Origin: Taklimakanibacter sp021828105
GTDB lineage: Bacteria > Pseudomonadota > Alphaproteobacteria > Rhizobiales > Aestuariivirgaceae
Direction of reading: 5' to 3'
DNA: 64,000 bases
Assembly (NCBI GenBank): GCA_021828105.1
Contig: JAKATG010000017.1
Location: forward strand, 1 to 64,000
Shown here: positions 43,070 to 55,600 of the stretch, piece by piece
How positions within the stretch are numbered: the stretch's first letter is position 1
How the letters are laid out: each line of letters starts with the position of its first letter
Made by a program: the position numbers and the translations under genes
The notes under the pieces: generated by a model
Database searches by the model: none
What the model was told of the DNA's origin: nothing
Seen by the model: the letters and a program-made list of their open reading frames with translations, nothing else

Positions 43070-44698
43070 TCACCAATCGGGCGGTGGGATCTTCACCTTG
43101 TTGGCCTTTTTCGACGATGGCAGTCCCGGAGCCCCCGGGCGCAAGAGAACCGAGTCGCTGCCGCCCGGTCCCCAGTCGGTCCGGTCGGCCATGGCCTCGC
43201 GCGTTGCCGGCGGCACGAAGTCATGACCTTGCCTGATCTGCCAGCCCCCGCCCAGACTGCGGTAGACCGCGATCAGCCCCGTAGCGACATCGCCCGTGGC
43301 TTCGGTGAGGTTTATCTGGGCCTCGTAAAGATTCTGCTCCGCCAGCAGCACGGTGGTAAAGTCGGCGATGCCGCCCTGGTACTGGGTCATGGCGATCCTG
43401 AGCGCGCCATTGGCGGCCGCGACACTCTTCCTCAGGAGCTGGGCCTGGGCCCGCGATTGAAGAAACTGCGCCAGCCCGTCCTCGACCTCCTTTTGCGCCT
43501 TCAGCACGGTATTCTGGTAGTTCAGCAGCAGCGCCTGAAGGCGCGCGTCCTGCATGCGCACATTGTTGGTGATCTGCCCATAGTTCAGGATATTCCACTG
43601 GAAGGACGGGCCGACCGAATAGGCAATGCTGTTGTTGGTGAAGAGATTGCCCAGATTGTTGTTGCCAAGCGTCGTCGCCGAGGTGCCGATAGTACCCAGC
43701 AACGTGAAGGACGGGTAGAGATCGGCCTTGGCAATTCCGATCTGGGCACTCTGCGCGGCTGCGGCAAGCTCCGCGGCACGGACATCCGGCCGGCGGCGCA
43801 GGAGATCGGCCGGGATGCCGACAGCCACTTCCTTCGGCGCGGTCGGAATGGGGCGGCGGCCTGCGATCAACGTGTCGAGCCGTTGCGGCGGAAGGCCGAG
43901 CAGCAGGCTCAAGGCGTTTCGTGCCTGCTGCAGCTGCAGCGTCAGCTGCGGTATCGACGCTTCGGTAGCATAGAGGACGTTCTTGGCCTGGAAGACATCG
44001 CGCTCCGCGACAGCGCCGCCCTTGTACCTTGCCTGGGCTATGGCCAGGGCATCCTTCTGCTTGCGGATATTGTCATAAGCGATGGCGATTTCCCGCTCGA
44101 TCGTGCGGATGGCGACATAGGTCGTGGCGACGTCGCCAATGAGAGAGACGATCACGTCATCGTAATTCGCCACACTTTCGAGGAATGCCGCGTCGGCGGA
44201 CTGGATGGCGCGGCGGAACTTGCCCCAGAAATCCAGCTCCCAAGCGATCCGCGCGCCGAGCGAGACTTTCCAGTATTTGGGCAACAGGCCGAGAGACGAG
44301 GTCGGATCCTTATTGTAGTTGAGCTCGCCGACGGCCTGCTGCTGCTGGGGATAGAACTCACCGACGACCAGGCCCAGCTGCGCTCTCGCTTCCAGGACGC
44401 GCACTCCTGCGATCCTGAGCGTCAGGTTCTGCTCGAAGGCCTCTTGCACCAACCGGTTCAGCGTCTTGTCGTTGAATACCGTCCACCAGTCGACATATTC
44501 CTGGCGCCTCGTGTTCACGGTGCGGTTGCGCGCTTCAAGCCACTGCGCTGCAACAGGCGCGTTTGGTTTCATCCAGTCGGGTCCGACCATGCAGCCCGAA
44601 AGCGCCGTCAGCGATCCAAGGAGCAAGACCCGCGCGCTTCGGCCTGCCCAGTCCCGCAAATTGGGTTTGGATCTCTTTCTTGTGTTTCCCCGCCTCAT
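43070..44698 (-). CDS. Outer-membrane efflux lipoprotein, NodT/OprM family
   Basis: A 542-residue outer-membrane factor. The signal peptide ends with lipobox LSGC and is followed by MVGPDWMKP, typical of NodT/OprM (MVGPDYxxP). Two OEP repeats follow, with the conserved LRRRPDVRAAE motif in the middle. The ATG at 44698 was chosen because the upstream open frame has no signal peptide features. It heads the operon, an order (OMF first) less common than MFP-RND-OMF. A regulator gene is not adjacent. It might also serve as TolC partner for other systems. Confidence 0.9.
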   Translation of the reverse strand: MRRGNTRKRSKPNLRDWAGRSARVLLLGSLTALSGCMVGPDWMKPNAPVAAQWLEARNRTVNTRRQEYVDWWTVFNDKTLNRLVQEAFEQNLTLRIAGVRVLEARAQLGLVVGEFYPQQQQAVGELNYNKDPTSSLGLLPKYWKVSLGARIAWELDFWGKFRRAIQSADAAFLESVANYDDVIVSLIGDVATTYVAIRTIEREIAIAYDNIRKQKDALAIAQARYKGGAVAERDVFQAKNVLYATEASIPQLTLQLQQARNALSLLLGLPPQRLDTLIAGRRPIPTAPKEVAVGIPADLLRRRPDVRAAELAAAAQSAQIGIAKADLYPSFTLLGTIGTSATTLGNNNLGNLFTNNSIAYSVGPSFQWNILNYGQITNNVRMQDARLQALLLNYQNTVLKAQKEVEDGLAQFLQSRAQAQLLRKSVAAANGALRIAMTQYQGGIADFTTVLLAEQNLYEAQINLTEATGDVATGLIAVYRSLGGGWQIRQGHDFVPPATREAMADRTDWGPGGSDSVLLRPGAPGLPSSKKANKVKIPPPDW

Positions 44699-45562
44699 AG
44701 TTCCAATCAACAACAGATTTGACGTAAAGGCAACAATATTGCGATGCACCCTTGCCCAAATGGTCCTGTTGAATGAGCGGCACCGTCGCTTCGCCGCCTC
44801 CTTTGTGGGAACTCCTGTGCCGAAGAGCTTCCAGCGCTCACCTGTATTCCAGCCCCGGACGATGCGCTGACGTATTATTTCTACAACGGCGGCCCAATGT
44901 TCCGTTTGCTCACAGGAACTCACAACGGGCGCAGCCTGCGCGAGCCTTTTACGTGAGGGCATGCCTGCCGCTCGCTTCCCGTATCGTGAGCCTCAGGCCC
45001 TTCGAGGGTCCGCGTCCCTCTCGACTTCGGGTGAGCGTTTGCGCGCATGGACATGGAGCGCGCTTGCCGAAGGCGCCAGGAAGCCTTGCCCGTGACGCAG
45101 CAGAGCGGCATGCCGGCCCATGATCTCGAGCTTCGGCGTCATCGGGCGAGACGGCCCCGGGCACAGCGCCGGAAGCCGCCGTCCGGCCTTCCGGCAACAG
45201 GTGCCAAGCTCACGCAAGGTGTTGCCGACATTTTCAGCATTGGCCACGATGGTTGCGACGATGACGGCAAAGAGCGCGACGATCTTCGCCGCCCATGGCG
45301 CGATGATGCGGCCGAGCGCCGGGCTTTGGCAAAGCGTGCTGGTCACGTGACGGTTCTTTCTGGGGAGAGAGCCCGGTTCTCGGATCTTCGCAAGAGCCAG
45401 AACAGGGAATTACAAAAGCAATGTGCCCGGCAGCGGCTATGGCCGGATCAAGTCCAGCCATGAACTCTGGGCACAGGTTTCAACTCTGATATTTTCCAAA
45501 TCACTCTTTGGCCCACGATGTCAAGAGAAAGAAAAGGTCCCCTATGCGGAACAGCGACAGAG
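44699..45562. other. 864-base intergenic region without a supported gene
   Basis: It contains the promoter region of the efflux operon and a short stretch at about 45430-45465 (GCCGGATCAAGTCCAGCCAT) that is a common rhizobial intergenic element; its minus-strand translation gives the familiar artefact MAGLDPAI. An open frame 44993-45346 (minus) has one hydrophobic stretch but no ribosome site. I do not support it as a gene. Confidence 0.5.
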
Positions 45563-46687
45563 TCACGACGTCTGGCCGGAACGATCGCCGCCGATCGAGA
45601 TCGTCCGCTTAAGCTCAGGCCCGAGCGGGCCGATGGCCGCGGGCTGCGTTTTCCCCCGCAGCACGGCGACATCATAGAGCTCGCTCACCACGCCCTCCAT
45701 GGTCAGGGAATGGACGACGCTGCCGGATTTCGTGTCGATGAAATAGAGGCCGCAGCGCGGCTCCATCTTGCGGTCGGCGAGCTGCTGATCGAGCGCCAGA
45801 CCGGAGAAGGTCTTGTTGTCGCGCGGCTTGGACAGGCCGACGACCGCGATATCGCCGATGAAATCGAGGCCGCGCAAATAGCCGGGGCAGAAGCACAGCG
45901 CCTCGAACCGGCCGGCGGCCAGATCGACCGTCCCCAATTCCCCGGTGCCGGAATTGAGCAGCCATAGTTTGCCGCCATGCCAGCGCGGCGAATGCGGCAT
46001 GGAGAGGCCCGAACAGACGACCTCGCCCGATGCCACGTCGATGACGATGCCGCCATTCTGGCGCTGGTCGCGCCAGCCATCGAAGGTATCGCTCCTGGCC
46101 ACCGCCGTCACGAAAGCGGGCTTGCCGTCCTTGAGCGCCAGGCCGTTGAGATGGCAGCGGTCCTCGGCGGCGAGCCTGGTGATGAAGGACGGCTGCCACA
46201 CGGGCACGAAGCTGTGGGTGGCGCTCGGCCGCGCGAGGCCGTTGAACAAGGTGTTGACGAACAAGGGGATGCCGTCGGGCAGGAGGGCGAGATCGTGAAT
46301 GTCGAGATCGCCCGTGAAGAAACTCATCTGCGGGACATAGAGCGCGTCGTGGCCTTCGCTGCTGCGCTGGCCCGGCTCCATCGCATCGACGAATTTGAAG
46401 ATCTGGGTGTCGGCCGTGGCCCAGAGCTCGTTGCCCTTCACGGCGAGGCCGAGGCAGCGGCCGATATTGCGGTTGAAGACCCAGAGCTGCCCGTCGGCCT
46501 TCACCCCGAACATCAGGAGCTTGCCGACCTGGTAGGTGGTGACGGCGAGGCTTGCCTTGTGCTGCTTGAGCCAGGCGGCGAAACCGCGCGAGGCATTGAC
46601 GGCGAAAATGGGATCGCCTTTCGCCACGGTATCTACCGTCTGCCGGTCGTCGCTCACGGATGCAGGTTGGAGCTTTCTGTCACTCAC
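45563..46687 (-). CDS. TIGR03032-like protein (DUF4915), coupled to the giant RTX protein
   Basis: A 374-residue soluble protein with beta-propeller-like repeats. Motifs include GVKADGQLWVFNRNIGRC, DIHDLALLPDGIPLFVNTLF, HLNGLALKDGKPAFVTAV and MPHSPRWHGGKLWLLNSGTG, all characteristic of the TIGR03032 family as I recall it. No signal peptide is visible. The GTG start overlaps the stop of the giant protein gene by GTGA, so they are translationally coupled. The family is often found with large secreted or repetitive proteins, suggesting a role in their maturation or modification. Function is unknown. Confidence 0.75.
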   Translation of the reverse strand: MSDRKLQPASVSDDRQTVDTVAKGDPIFAVNASRGFAAWLKQHKASLAVTTYQVGKLLMFGVKADGQLWVFNRNIGRCLGLAVKGNELWATADTQIFKFVDAMEPGQRSSEGHDALYVPQMSFFTGDLDIHDLALLPDGIPLFVNTLFNGLARPSATHSFVPVWQPSFITRLAAEDRCHLNGLALKDGKPAFVTAVARSDTFDGWRDQRQNGGIVIDVASGEVVCSGLSMPHSPRWHGGKLWLLNSGTGELGTVDLAAGRFEALCFCPGYLRGLDFIGDIAVVGLSKPRDNKTFSGLALDQQLADRKMEPRCGLYFIDTKSGSVVHSLTMEGVVSELYDVAVLRGKTQPAAIGPLGPELKRTISIGGDRSGQTS

Positions 46688-49600
46688 GCGAGAATCCCGG
46701 CGCTGTTGATGTCGGTGTCGATGATAAGCTGGGCCTGGCCGTTCTGGAAGACGGTGTAGCTGTTGGCGCCGATGGTGACGGTGCCGGTGCTGGCCCAGCC
46801 GCTGTCAAGGGTCGCGACGCTGTCGCTCGCATCGCCGTGAATGGTGAAGCCGGTGAGGCCGCCCTGGGTGTCGTCCGAAAGGTCGAACACGTCGAGCGCA
46901 TTCAGCATCAGGCTGTTGTTGCCGCCGGCGCCGAGATCGATCGCCTCGATGCTCGACACCCTGGCCGGCAAGATGGCCGAGAAGTCGAACGTGTCATTGG
47001 CGCTGTCGATGCGGAGCGTGTCGAAGCCGGCGCCGCCGTCGATATCGGCGAAGTCCGTGCCGGTGATGGCGAGAATGTCATCGCCGGCCCCACCGCGCAG
47101 CACGTCGGCACCGCCGCCGCCCGTCAGGGTGTCATTGCCGAGACCGCCGATGAGCATCTCCGCAGCAATGCCGCCAGTTGTTGTGACGGGCGTCGAGCCG
47201 AGGCCAAGTGCCCCGCCGAGCACCACATAAGCCTCGCCGGCGTTGGTGCCGCCATCATCGCCAAAGTACGCCCCGACGATCAGGTCGTCGAAGCCGTCGT
47301 TATTGACATCGCCCGCGGAGGACACGCTGAAGCCCGCCTGGTCATTTGCCGTATCGCCCTGGATGATGAAGCCCTGGGCAGCGGTGAGGGTGGTTAGATC
47401 GACGGTGCCGAAGCCGGATGCCTTGCCGAACACCACATAGGCCTCGCCGGCATCGGTGCCGCCATCATCGCCACCGGCCGCCCCGACGATCAGGTCGTCG
47501 AAGCCGTCGCCATTTACATCGCCCGCCGAGGACACGCCGTAGCCCGCCCGGTCATTTGCCGCATCGCCCTGGATGATGAAGCCCTGGGCGGACGTGAGGC
47601 CGGTCAGATCGATGGTGCCGAAGCCCGACGCCTTGCCGAACACCACATAGGCCTCACCCGCCTCGCTGCCGCCATCATCGCCAAATAGCGCCCCCACGAT
47701 CAGGTCGTCGAGACCGTCGCCATTGACATCGCCCGCAGAGGACACGCTGATGCCCGCCTGGTCACCCGCCGCATCGCCCTGGATGATGAAACCCTCGGCG
47801 GCGGTGAGGCTGCCGAGATCGACGGTGCCGAAGCTCGACGCCTTGCCGAACACCACATAGGCCTCGCCGGCCGAGTTGCCGCCATCGTCGCCATGGGTCG
47901 CCCCGACGATCAGATCGTCGAAACCGTCGCCATTGACGTCGCCGGCCGATGACACGCTGTTGCCCGCCAGGTCAGTCGCCGCATCGCCCTGGATGATGAA
48001 GCCCTGGGCAGCGGTGAGGCCGGTGAGATCGACGGTGCCGAAGCCCGACGCCTTGCCGAACACCACATAGGCCTCGCCGGCATCGGTGCCGCCGTCGTCG
48101 CCAAAGAACGCTCCGACGATCAGGTCGTCGAAGCCGTCGCCATTGACGTCGCCCGCCGAAGACACGCTGATGCCCGCCAGGTCAGTCGCCGCATCGCCCT
48201 GGATGATAAAGCCCTGGGCAGCGGTGAGGCCGGTGAGATCGACGGTGCCGAAGCCCACCGCCTTGCCGAACACCACATAGGCCTCGCCGGCATCGGTGCC
48301 GCCATCGTCGCCACGGAATGCCCCGGTGATCAAGTCATCGAAGCCGTCGCCATTGACATCGCCCGCCGAGGACACGCTCCATCCCGAATAGTCTGCCGCC
48401 ATATCGCCCTGGATGATGAAGCCCTGGGCAGCGGTGAGGCCGGTGAGATCGACGGTGCTGAAGCCCGCCGCCTTGCCGAACACCACATAGGCTTCGCCGG
48501 CATTGGTGCCGCCATCATCGCCAAGGGGCGCTCCGACGATCAGGTCGTCGAAGCCGTCGCCATTGACATCGCCCGCCGAGGACACGCTCCATCCCGCCCG
48601 GTCATCCGTCGCGTCGCCCTGGATGACGAAGCCTTGCGAAGCAGGCAGGCCCGAGAGATCGATGGTGCGCGCGAAATTCGCCGTCACGCCGTTCTCGACG
48701 CGAAGTTCGGCCGCGCCGTTGGCGTAGCGCTCGAAGGTCACGCCGCCATCGCTGATGCTCCCCTGATAGAACCAGCCTGCATCGGCAACATCGACTACAT
48801 CGCCGGCATTGCCCAGTACGGTCAGAACACCTGTGCCGTCGGTTCTCTCCTCGGTGATGTCGAGGACGCTGAGCTTGTCGACAGTCAGCGTGTTGTTGCC
48901 GCTCCCGGTGAGGTCGATCTTCTCGATGGAGGTGATCTCGGCCGGAAGGGTCGCCGCCAGGTCGAGCGACAGGCCGGCACCATCGAGGCGCAGCGTGTCG
49001 ATACCGGTGCCACCATCGACATCGGCAAAGCTCAGATCCGAGACGCCCAATACATCACTGCCGGCCCCACCGCGCAGCACGTCGGCACCGCCGCCGCCCG
49101 TCAGGGTGTCATCGCCGAGACCGCCGATGAGCATTTCGGAGGCGGTCGTGCCGGCTGTGGTGACGGGTGTCGAGCCATGGCCGAAAGCGCCTCCGAGCAC
49201 CACATAGGCCTCGCCGGCGTTGGTGCCGCCATCATCGCCAAATCGTGCTCCGACGATCAGGTCATCGAAACCATCGCGATTGACGTCGCCGGCCGACGAA
49301 ACGCTAATGCCTGCATGGTCATTGTCCACATCACCCTGAATGATGAAGCCTTGGGCCGAGGTGAGGCTGGTAAGATCGATCGTGCCGAAGCCCGATGCCT
49401 TGCCGAAGACCACATAGGCCTCGCCCGCATAAGCGCCCCCGCCATCACCGTAAGGCACGCCGACGATCACGTCATCGAAGCCATCGCCATTGACGTCACC
49501 CGCCGAGGAGACACTGGCGCCCGCGAAGTCACCCGCCTCATCGCCCTGGATGATGAAGCCCTGGCTCGCGGTGAGGGCGGAAAGGTCTATCGTGCCAAAG

Positions 49601-52600
49601 CCGGACGCCTTGCCGAAAACCACATAGGCCTCGCCGGCGTCGGCGCCGCCGTCGTCACCCAGTCGTGCTCCGACGATCAGATCGTCAAAGCCATCACCAT
49701 TGACATCACCGGCCGAGGATACCGAGTAACCCGCCTGGTCACCCGCCGCATCGCCCTGGATGATGAAGCCCTGGGCGACGGAGAGGCCGGTGAGATCGAC
49801 GTTCACCGGGCTTGCCCCCCCGAACACCACATAGGCCTCGCCGGCGTAGTTGCCGCCGTCATCGCCCCCGTGTGCCCCGACGATCAGATCGTCGAAGCCG
49901 TCGCCATTGACGTCACCCGCCGAGGAGACTCTCACGCCGGCCTGGTCCAAAGAGACATCACCCTGGATGACGAAACCCGCGGCAGGGGCCAGGCTGGCAA
50001 GATCAATCGTGCCGAAGCCCGAAGACTTGCCGAAAATCACATAGGCCTCGCCGGCATAGAAGCCACCACCGTTGCCATGAGGCGCCCCGACGATCAGGTC
50101 ATCGAAACCGTCGCCATTGACATCGCCCGCCTCAGAGACGCTAAAGCCCGCCCAGTCATTGGACGCGTCACCCTGGATTATGAAACCCTGGCCTGAGGTG
50201 AGGCCGGTCAGGTCAATCGTGCCAAAGCCGGTCCCCTTGCCGAACACGACATAGGCCTCGCCCGCATTGCTCCCGCCGTCATCGCCAAGCCATGCCCCGA
50301 CGATCACGTCATCGAAGCCATCGCCATTGACGTCACCCGCCGAGGAGACGCTCCAGCCCGCCTCGTCACCAGCGACATCGCCCTGGATTATGAACCCTTC
50401 GGCAGAGGCGAGGCTGGAAAGATCAATCGTGCCAAAACCCGAGGCCTTGCCGAAAACCACATAGGCTTCGCCGGCATCGGTGCCACCATCGTCACCCAAC
50501 CGCGCTCCGACAATCACATCGTCGAAGCCATCGCCATTGACGTCACCCGCAGAGGATACCGAGAATCCCGCGTGGTCAACGGCGGTATCGCCCTGGATGA
50601 TGAAGCTGAGATTGCTGGAAATACCGGTGAGATCGATAGTCCGCGCAAAGTTCGCCGTTACGCCATTCTCGATCCTGAGCTCGGCCGCGCCATTCACGTA
50701 GCGCTCGAAGCTAACGCCGCCATCGCTAATGCCGCCCTGATAGAACCATCCGCTGTCGGCGACATTGACGCTATCGCCACTGTTGCCACGCACGGTCAGG
50801 ATTGCAGTGCCGCTGCTTCTTTCCTCCGTTATGTCGAGCACGCCGAGCTTGTCCACCGTCAGCGTGTTGTCGCCGCTGCCGGCGAGGTCGATCGTCTCGA
50901 TGGAGGTGACCTCGGCCGGAAGGGTAGTCGACAAATCGAGCGCCAAGCTGGCGCCGTCGAGGCGCAGAGTGTCGATGCCGGTGCCACCGTCGACATCGGC
51001 GAAACTAAGATCCGAAACACCGAGAATGTCATTTCCAGCGCCACCGCGCAGAACATCGGCGCCGCCCCCGCCCGTCAGCGTGTCGTTCCCGAGACCGCCG
51101 ATGAGCATTTCCGCGGCGACCGTGCCGGTCGTGATGACCGGCGTCGAGTCAAGGCCGAAGGCGCCGCCCAGCACCACATAGGCCTCGCCGGCATTACCAC
51201 CGCCGTTGTCGCCATACCGCGCGCCGACGATCAGGTCGTCGAAACCGTCGCCATTGACATCGCCCGCAGAAGACACGCTGAAGCCCGCCCGGTCAAAGGC
51301 CGCATCGCCCTGGATGATGATGCCCTGGGTGGCGGTGAGGCTGGCGAGATCGACGGTGCCGAAGCCCGACCCCTTGCCGAACACCACATAGGCCTCGCCG
51401 GCATCATAGCCGCCGTCATTGCCAAAGGGCGCCCCGACGATCAGGTCGTCGAAACCGTCGCCATTGACATCGCCCGCCGAGGACACGCTCCAGCCCGCCC
51501 TGTCATCGGCCGCATCGCCCTGGATGATGAAGCCCTGGGCGCCGGTCAGGGCGGCGAGATCGACGGTGCCGAAGCCCGATCCCATGCCGAACACCACATA
51601 GGCCTCGCCGGCATTATAGTCGCCATCATCGCCACGATACGCCCCGACGATCAGATCGTCGAAACCGTCGCCATTGACATCGCCCGCCGAAGACACGCTG
51701 AAGCTCGCTTGGTCATATGCCGCATCGCCCTGTATGATAAAGCCCTGGGCGGCGGTAAGGCTGGTGAGATCGACGGTGCCGAAGCCCGACGCCTTGCCGA
51801 ACACCACATATGCCTCGCCGGCATCGGTGGCGCCATCGTCGCCAAAGGGTGCCCCGACAATCAGGTCGTCGAACCCGTCGCCATTGACATCACCCGCCGA
51901 AGATACGCTCCTGCCTGCCAGGTCATTTGCCGCATCGCCCTGGATGATGAAGCCCTGGGTGGCGGTGAGGGTCGTGAGATCGACGGTGCCGAGGCCCGAC
52001 GCCTTGCCGAACACGACATAGGCCTCGCCGGCCAAGTTGCCGCCATCATCGCCAAAGGGTGCCCCGACGATCAAGTCGTCGAAGCCGTCGCCATTGACAT
52101 CGCCCGCCGAGGACACGCTCCAGCCCGCCCGGTCAGATGCAACATCGCCCTGGATGATGAAGCCCTGGGTGGCGGTAAGGCTGGTGAGATCGACGATGCC
52201 GAAGCCCGACGCCTTGCCGAACACCACATAGGCCTCTCCGGCATAGCCGCCGCCATCATCGCCATAAGGTGCCCCGACGATCAGGTCGTCGAAACCGTCG
52301 CCATTGACATCGCCCGCAGAAGACACGCTGAAGCCCGCATAGTCATTTGCCGCATCGCCCTGGATGATGAAACCCTGGGAAGCGGTCAGGCCGGCGAGAT
52401 CGACGGTGCCGAAGCCCGACGCGTTGCCGAACACCACATAGGCCTCGCCGGCATTATAGCCGCCATCATCGCCAAGCAGCGCCCCGACGATCAGGTCGTC
52501 GAAACCGTCGCCATTGACATCGCCCGCCGAAGACACGCTCCCGCCTGCGAAGTCACCCGCTGCATCGCCCTGGATGATAAAGCCCTGCGTATGCGATAAG

Positions 52601-55600
52601 GTGCTCAAGTCGATGATTGTTGAATTCTCTACAGTGTAGCTCTGGCTGTCGTTGGCGGTGGTGCTGTTGCCGGCGGTGTCGTTGGTGGTGACGCTGGCAT
52701 CGACCGTGACGTCCTCGTCTGCCACAAGCGCCGAGCCCGGCACATCGATGCTGAAGCCGCCGCCCGAGACAGGGCCGGTATAGGTCGCGCCGTTGATCGT
52801 CAGAGTGACCGTATCGCCGTCCTGGACATCGCCACCCACCGTGCCGGTCACGGCAACCGTGCCGCCAACCTCAGCCGCATTGACGATGTTGTCGGCGGTG
52901 ATCGGCGCCAGGGTAATCGAGGCCGGAGGCGGCGTCGTGTCGACGCTGTAGATCTGGGTGTCATTCGCCGTGGTGCTGTTGCCGGCTATGTCCGTAGTGG
53001 TGACGCTGGCATCGACGGTCACGTTGTCGTCCGCAGCCAGGGCCGAGCCCGGCACATCGATGCTGAAAGCGCCGCTCGAAACAGGACCGGTATAGGTCGC
53101 GCCGTTGATCGTCAGCGTGACGGTGTCGCCGTCCTGGACGTCGCCACCCACCGTGCCGGTGACGGCCACCGTGCCGCCGGCTTCCGCCGCATTGACGATG
53201 TTGTCGGCGGTGATCGCATCAAGCGTAATCGAGGCCGGAGGCGGCGTCGTGTCGACGCTGTAGNNNNNNNNNNGACGTCGCCACCCACCGTGCCGGTGAC
53301 GGCCACCGTGCCGCCGGCTTCCGCCGCATTGACGATGTTGTCGGCGGTGATCGCATCAAGCGTAATCGAGGCCGGAGGCGGCGTCGTGTCGACGCTGTAG
53401 GTCTGGCTGTCATTCGCCGTCGTGCTGTTGCCGGCCGTATCGGTGGTGGTGACGCTGGCATCGACGGTCACGTTGTCGTCCGCAGCCAGGGCCGAGCCCG
53501 GCACATCGATGCTGAAGCCGCCGCCCGAGACAGGGCCGGTATAGGTCGCGCCGTTGATGGTCAGAGTGACCGTATCGCCGTCCTGGACATCGCCACCCAC
53601 CGTGCCGGTCACGGCCACCGTGCCGCCGGCTTCCGCCGCATTGACGATGTTGTCGGCGGTGATCGCATCAAGCGTAATCGAGGCCGGAGGCGGCGTCGTG
53701 TCGACGCTGTAGATCTGGCTGTCATTCGCCGTGGTGCTGTTGCCGGCCGTATCCGTGGTGGTGACGCTGGCATCGACGGTCACGTTATCGTCCGCAGTCA
53801 GGGCCGAGCCCGGCACATCGATGCTGAAAGCGCCACTCGCGACGGGGCCGGTATAGGTCGCACCATTGATCGTCAGCGTGACCGTGTCGCCGTCCTGGAC
53901 ATCGCCACCCACCGTGCCGGTGACGGCAACCGTGCCGCCGGCTTCCGCCGCATTGAGGATATTGTCGGCGGTGATCGGCGCCAGGGTAATCGAGGCCGGA
54001 GGCGGCGTCGTGTCGACGCTGTAGGTCTGGGTGTCGTTAGCGGTCGTGCTGTTGCCGGCTATGTCCGTGGTCGTGACGCTGGCATCGACAGTGAGGTTAC
54101 TGTCGCTGGTCAGGGACGAGCCCGGGACATCGATGCTGAAAGCGCCGCCCGCGGCGGGGCCGGTATAGGTCGCGCCGTTGATCGTCAGCGTGACCGTGTC
54201 GCCGTCCTGGACATCGCCACCCACCGTGCCGGTGACGGCAACCGTGCCGCCAGCCTCTGCCGCATTGACGATGTCGTCGGCGGTGATCGGCGCCAGGGTA
54301 ATCGAGGCCGAAGGCGGCGTCGTGTCGACGCTGTAGATCTGGCTGTCATTCGCCGTCGTGCTGTTGCCGGCCGTGTCCGTGGTGGTGACGCTGGCATCGA
54401 CGGTGAAGTTACTGTCGCTGGTCAGAGCCGAGCCCGGGACATCGATGCTGAAGGCGCCGCTGGCGACAGGGCCGGTATAGGTCGAGCCGTTGATCGTCAG
54501 AGTGACGGTGTCGCCGTCCTGGACGTCGCCGCCCACCGTCCCGGTGATGGCCACCGTGCCGCCGGCTTCCGCCGCATTGAGGATGTTGTCGGCGGTGATC
54601 GCATCGAGGGTAATCGAGGCCGGAGGCGGCGTCGTGTCGACGCTGTAGGTCTGGGTGTCGTTGGCCGTAGTGCTGTTGCCGGCTATGTCCGTCGTCGTCA
54701 CGCTGGCATCGACGGTCACGTTGTCGTCCGCAGTCAGGGCCGAGCCCGGGACATCGATGCTGAAAGCGCCACTCGCGACGGGGCCGGTATAGGTCGCACC
54801 ATTGATCGTCAGCGTGACCGTGTCGCCGTCCTGGACATCGCCACCCACCGTGCCGGTGACGGCAACCGTGCCGCCAGCCTCTGCCGCATTGAGCACATTG
54901 TCCGCCGTGATCGCATTGAGCGTGATCGAGGCCGGAGGCGGCGTCGTGTCGACGCTGTAGGTCTGGGTGTCATTGGCCGTGGTGCTGTTGCCGGCTATGT
55001 CCGTCGTCGTCACGCTGGCATCGACGGTCACGTTGTCGTCCGCCGCCAGGGCCGAGCCCGGCACATCGATGCTGAAAGCGCCGCCCGCGACAGGGCCGGT
55101 GTAAGTCGTGCCATTGATGGTCAGCGTGACGATGTCGCCATTGTGCACATCGCCGCCGACGGTGCCGGTCACCGCGACCGTGCCGCCAGCCTCCGCCGCA
55201 TTGAGGATGCTGTCGGCGGTGATGGTATTGAGTGTGATCGACGCCGAAGGCGGCGTCGTGTCGACCAGAACGATGTCTGCCGGGTTCGATACGACGCCCG
55301 AGAGATCGGCAGCGTTACCCGCCACGTCCTTGATGCTGGCCGAATTGAGAGCGAGCCCGGATATTGCGAGATCGGCCGTGTTCTGGCCGGGCGCCACCGT
55401 ATAAAGGAAAGTGAGTGATGCGGTTCCGGAGCCCGCCTGATAGATCGCCGTGCCGCCGCCGCTCAAGGAGAGGGTCGGAACACCGCCGGTGACTACGACG
55501 GCCTCCGAGAAGGTCAGGGTCAAGGTGATCGTGTCCGAGGCCTTGAGGGCGCCGTCATTGGCGCCATAGGCCGAGCCGGAAACGATCGGCGCGATCAGGT

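Noticed and set aside
44993..45346. 117-codon minus-strand frame with one hydrophobic stretch
   Set aside because: GTG start without ribosome site, in a region containing common intergenic repeats; no recognisable family.
45234..45461. Open frame beginning MAGLDPAI
   Set aside because: This peptide is a well-known translation artefact of a common rhizobial intergenic element; there is no ribosome site.
48634..52599. Long plus-strand open frames opposite the FG-GAP region
   Set aside because: They mirror the 210-base coding repeats on the other strand and show the same periodicity; no independent coding evidence.
47210..55260. Regularly spaced repeats that could suggest a CRISPR array
   Set aside because: The periods are 210 and 312 bases, whole units are repeated, and all lie in one reading frame of a secreted protein.
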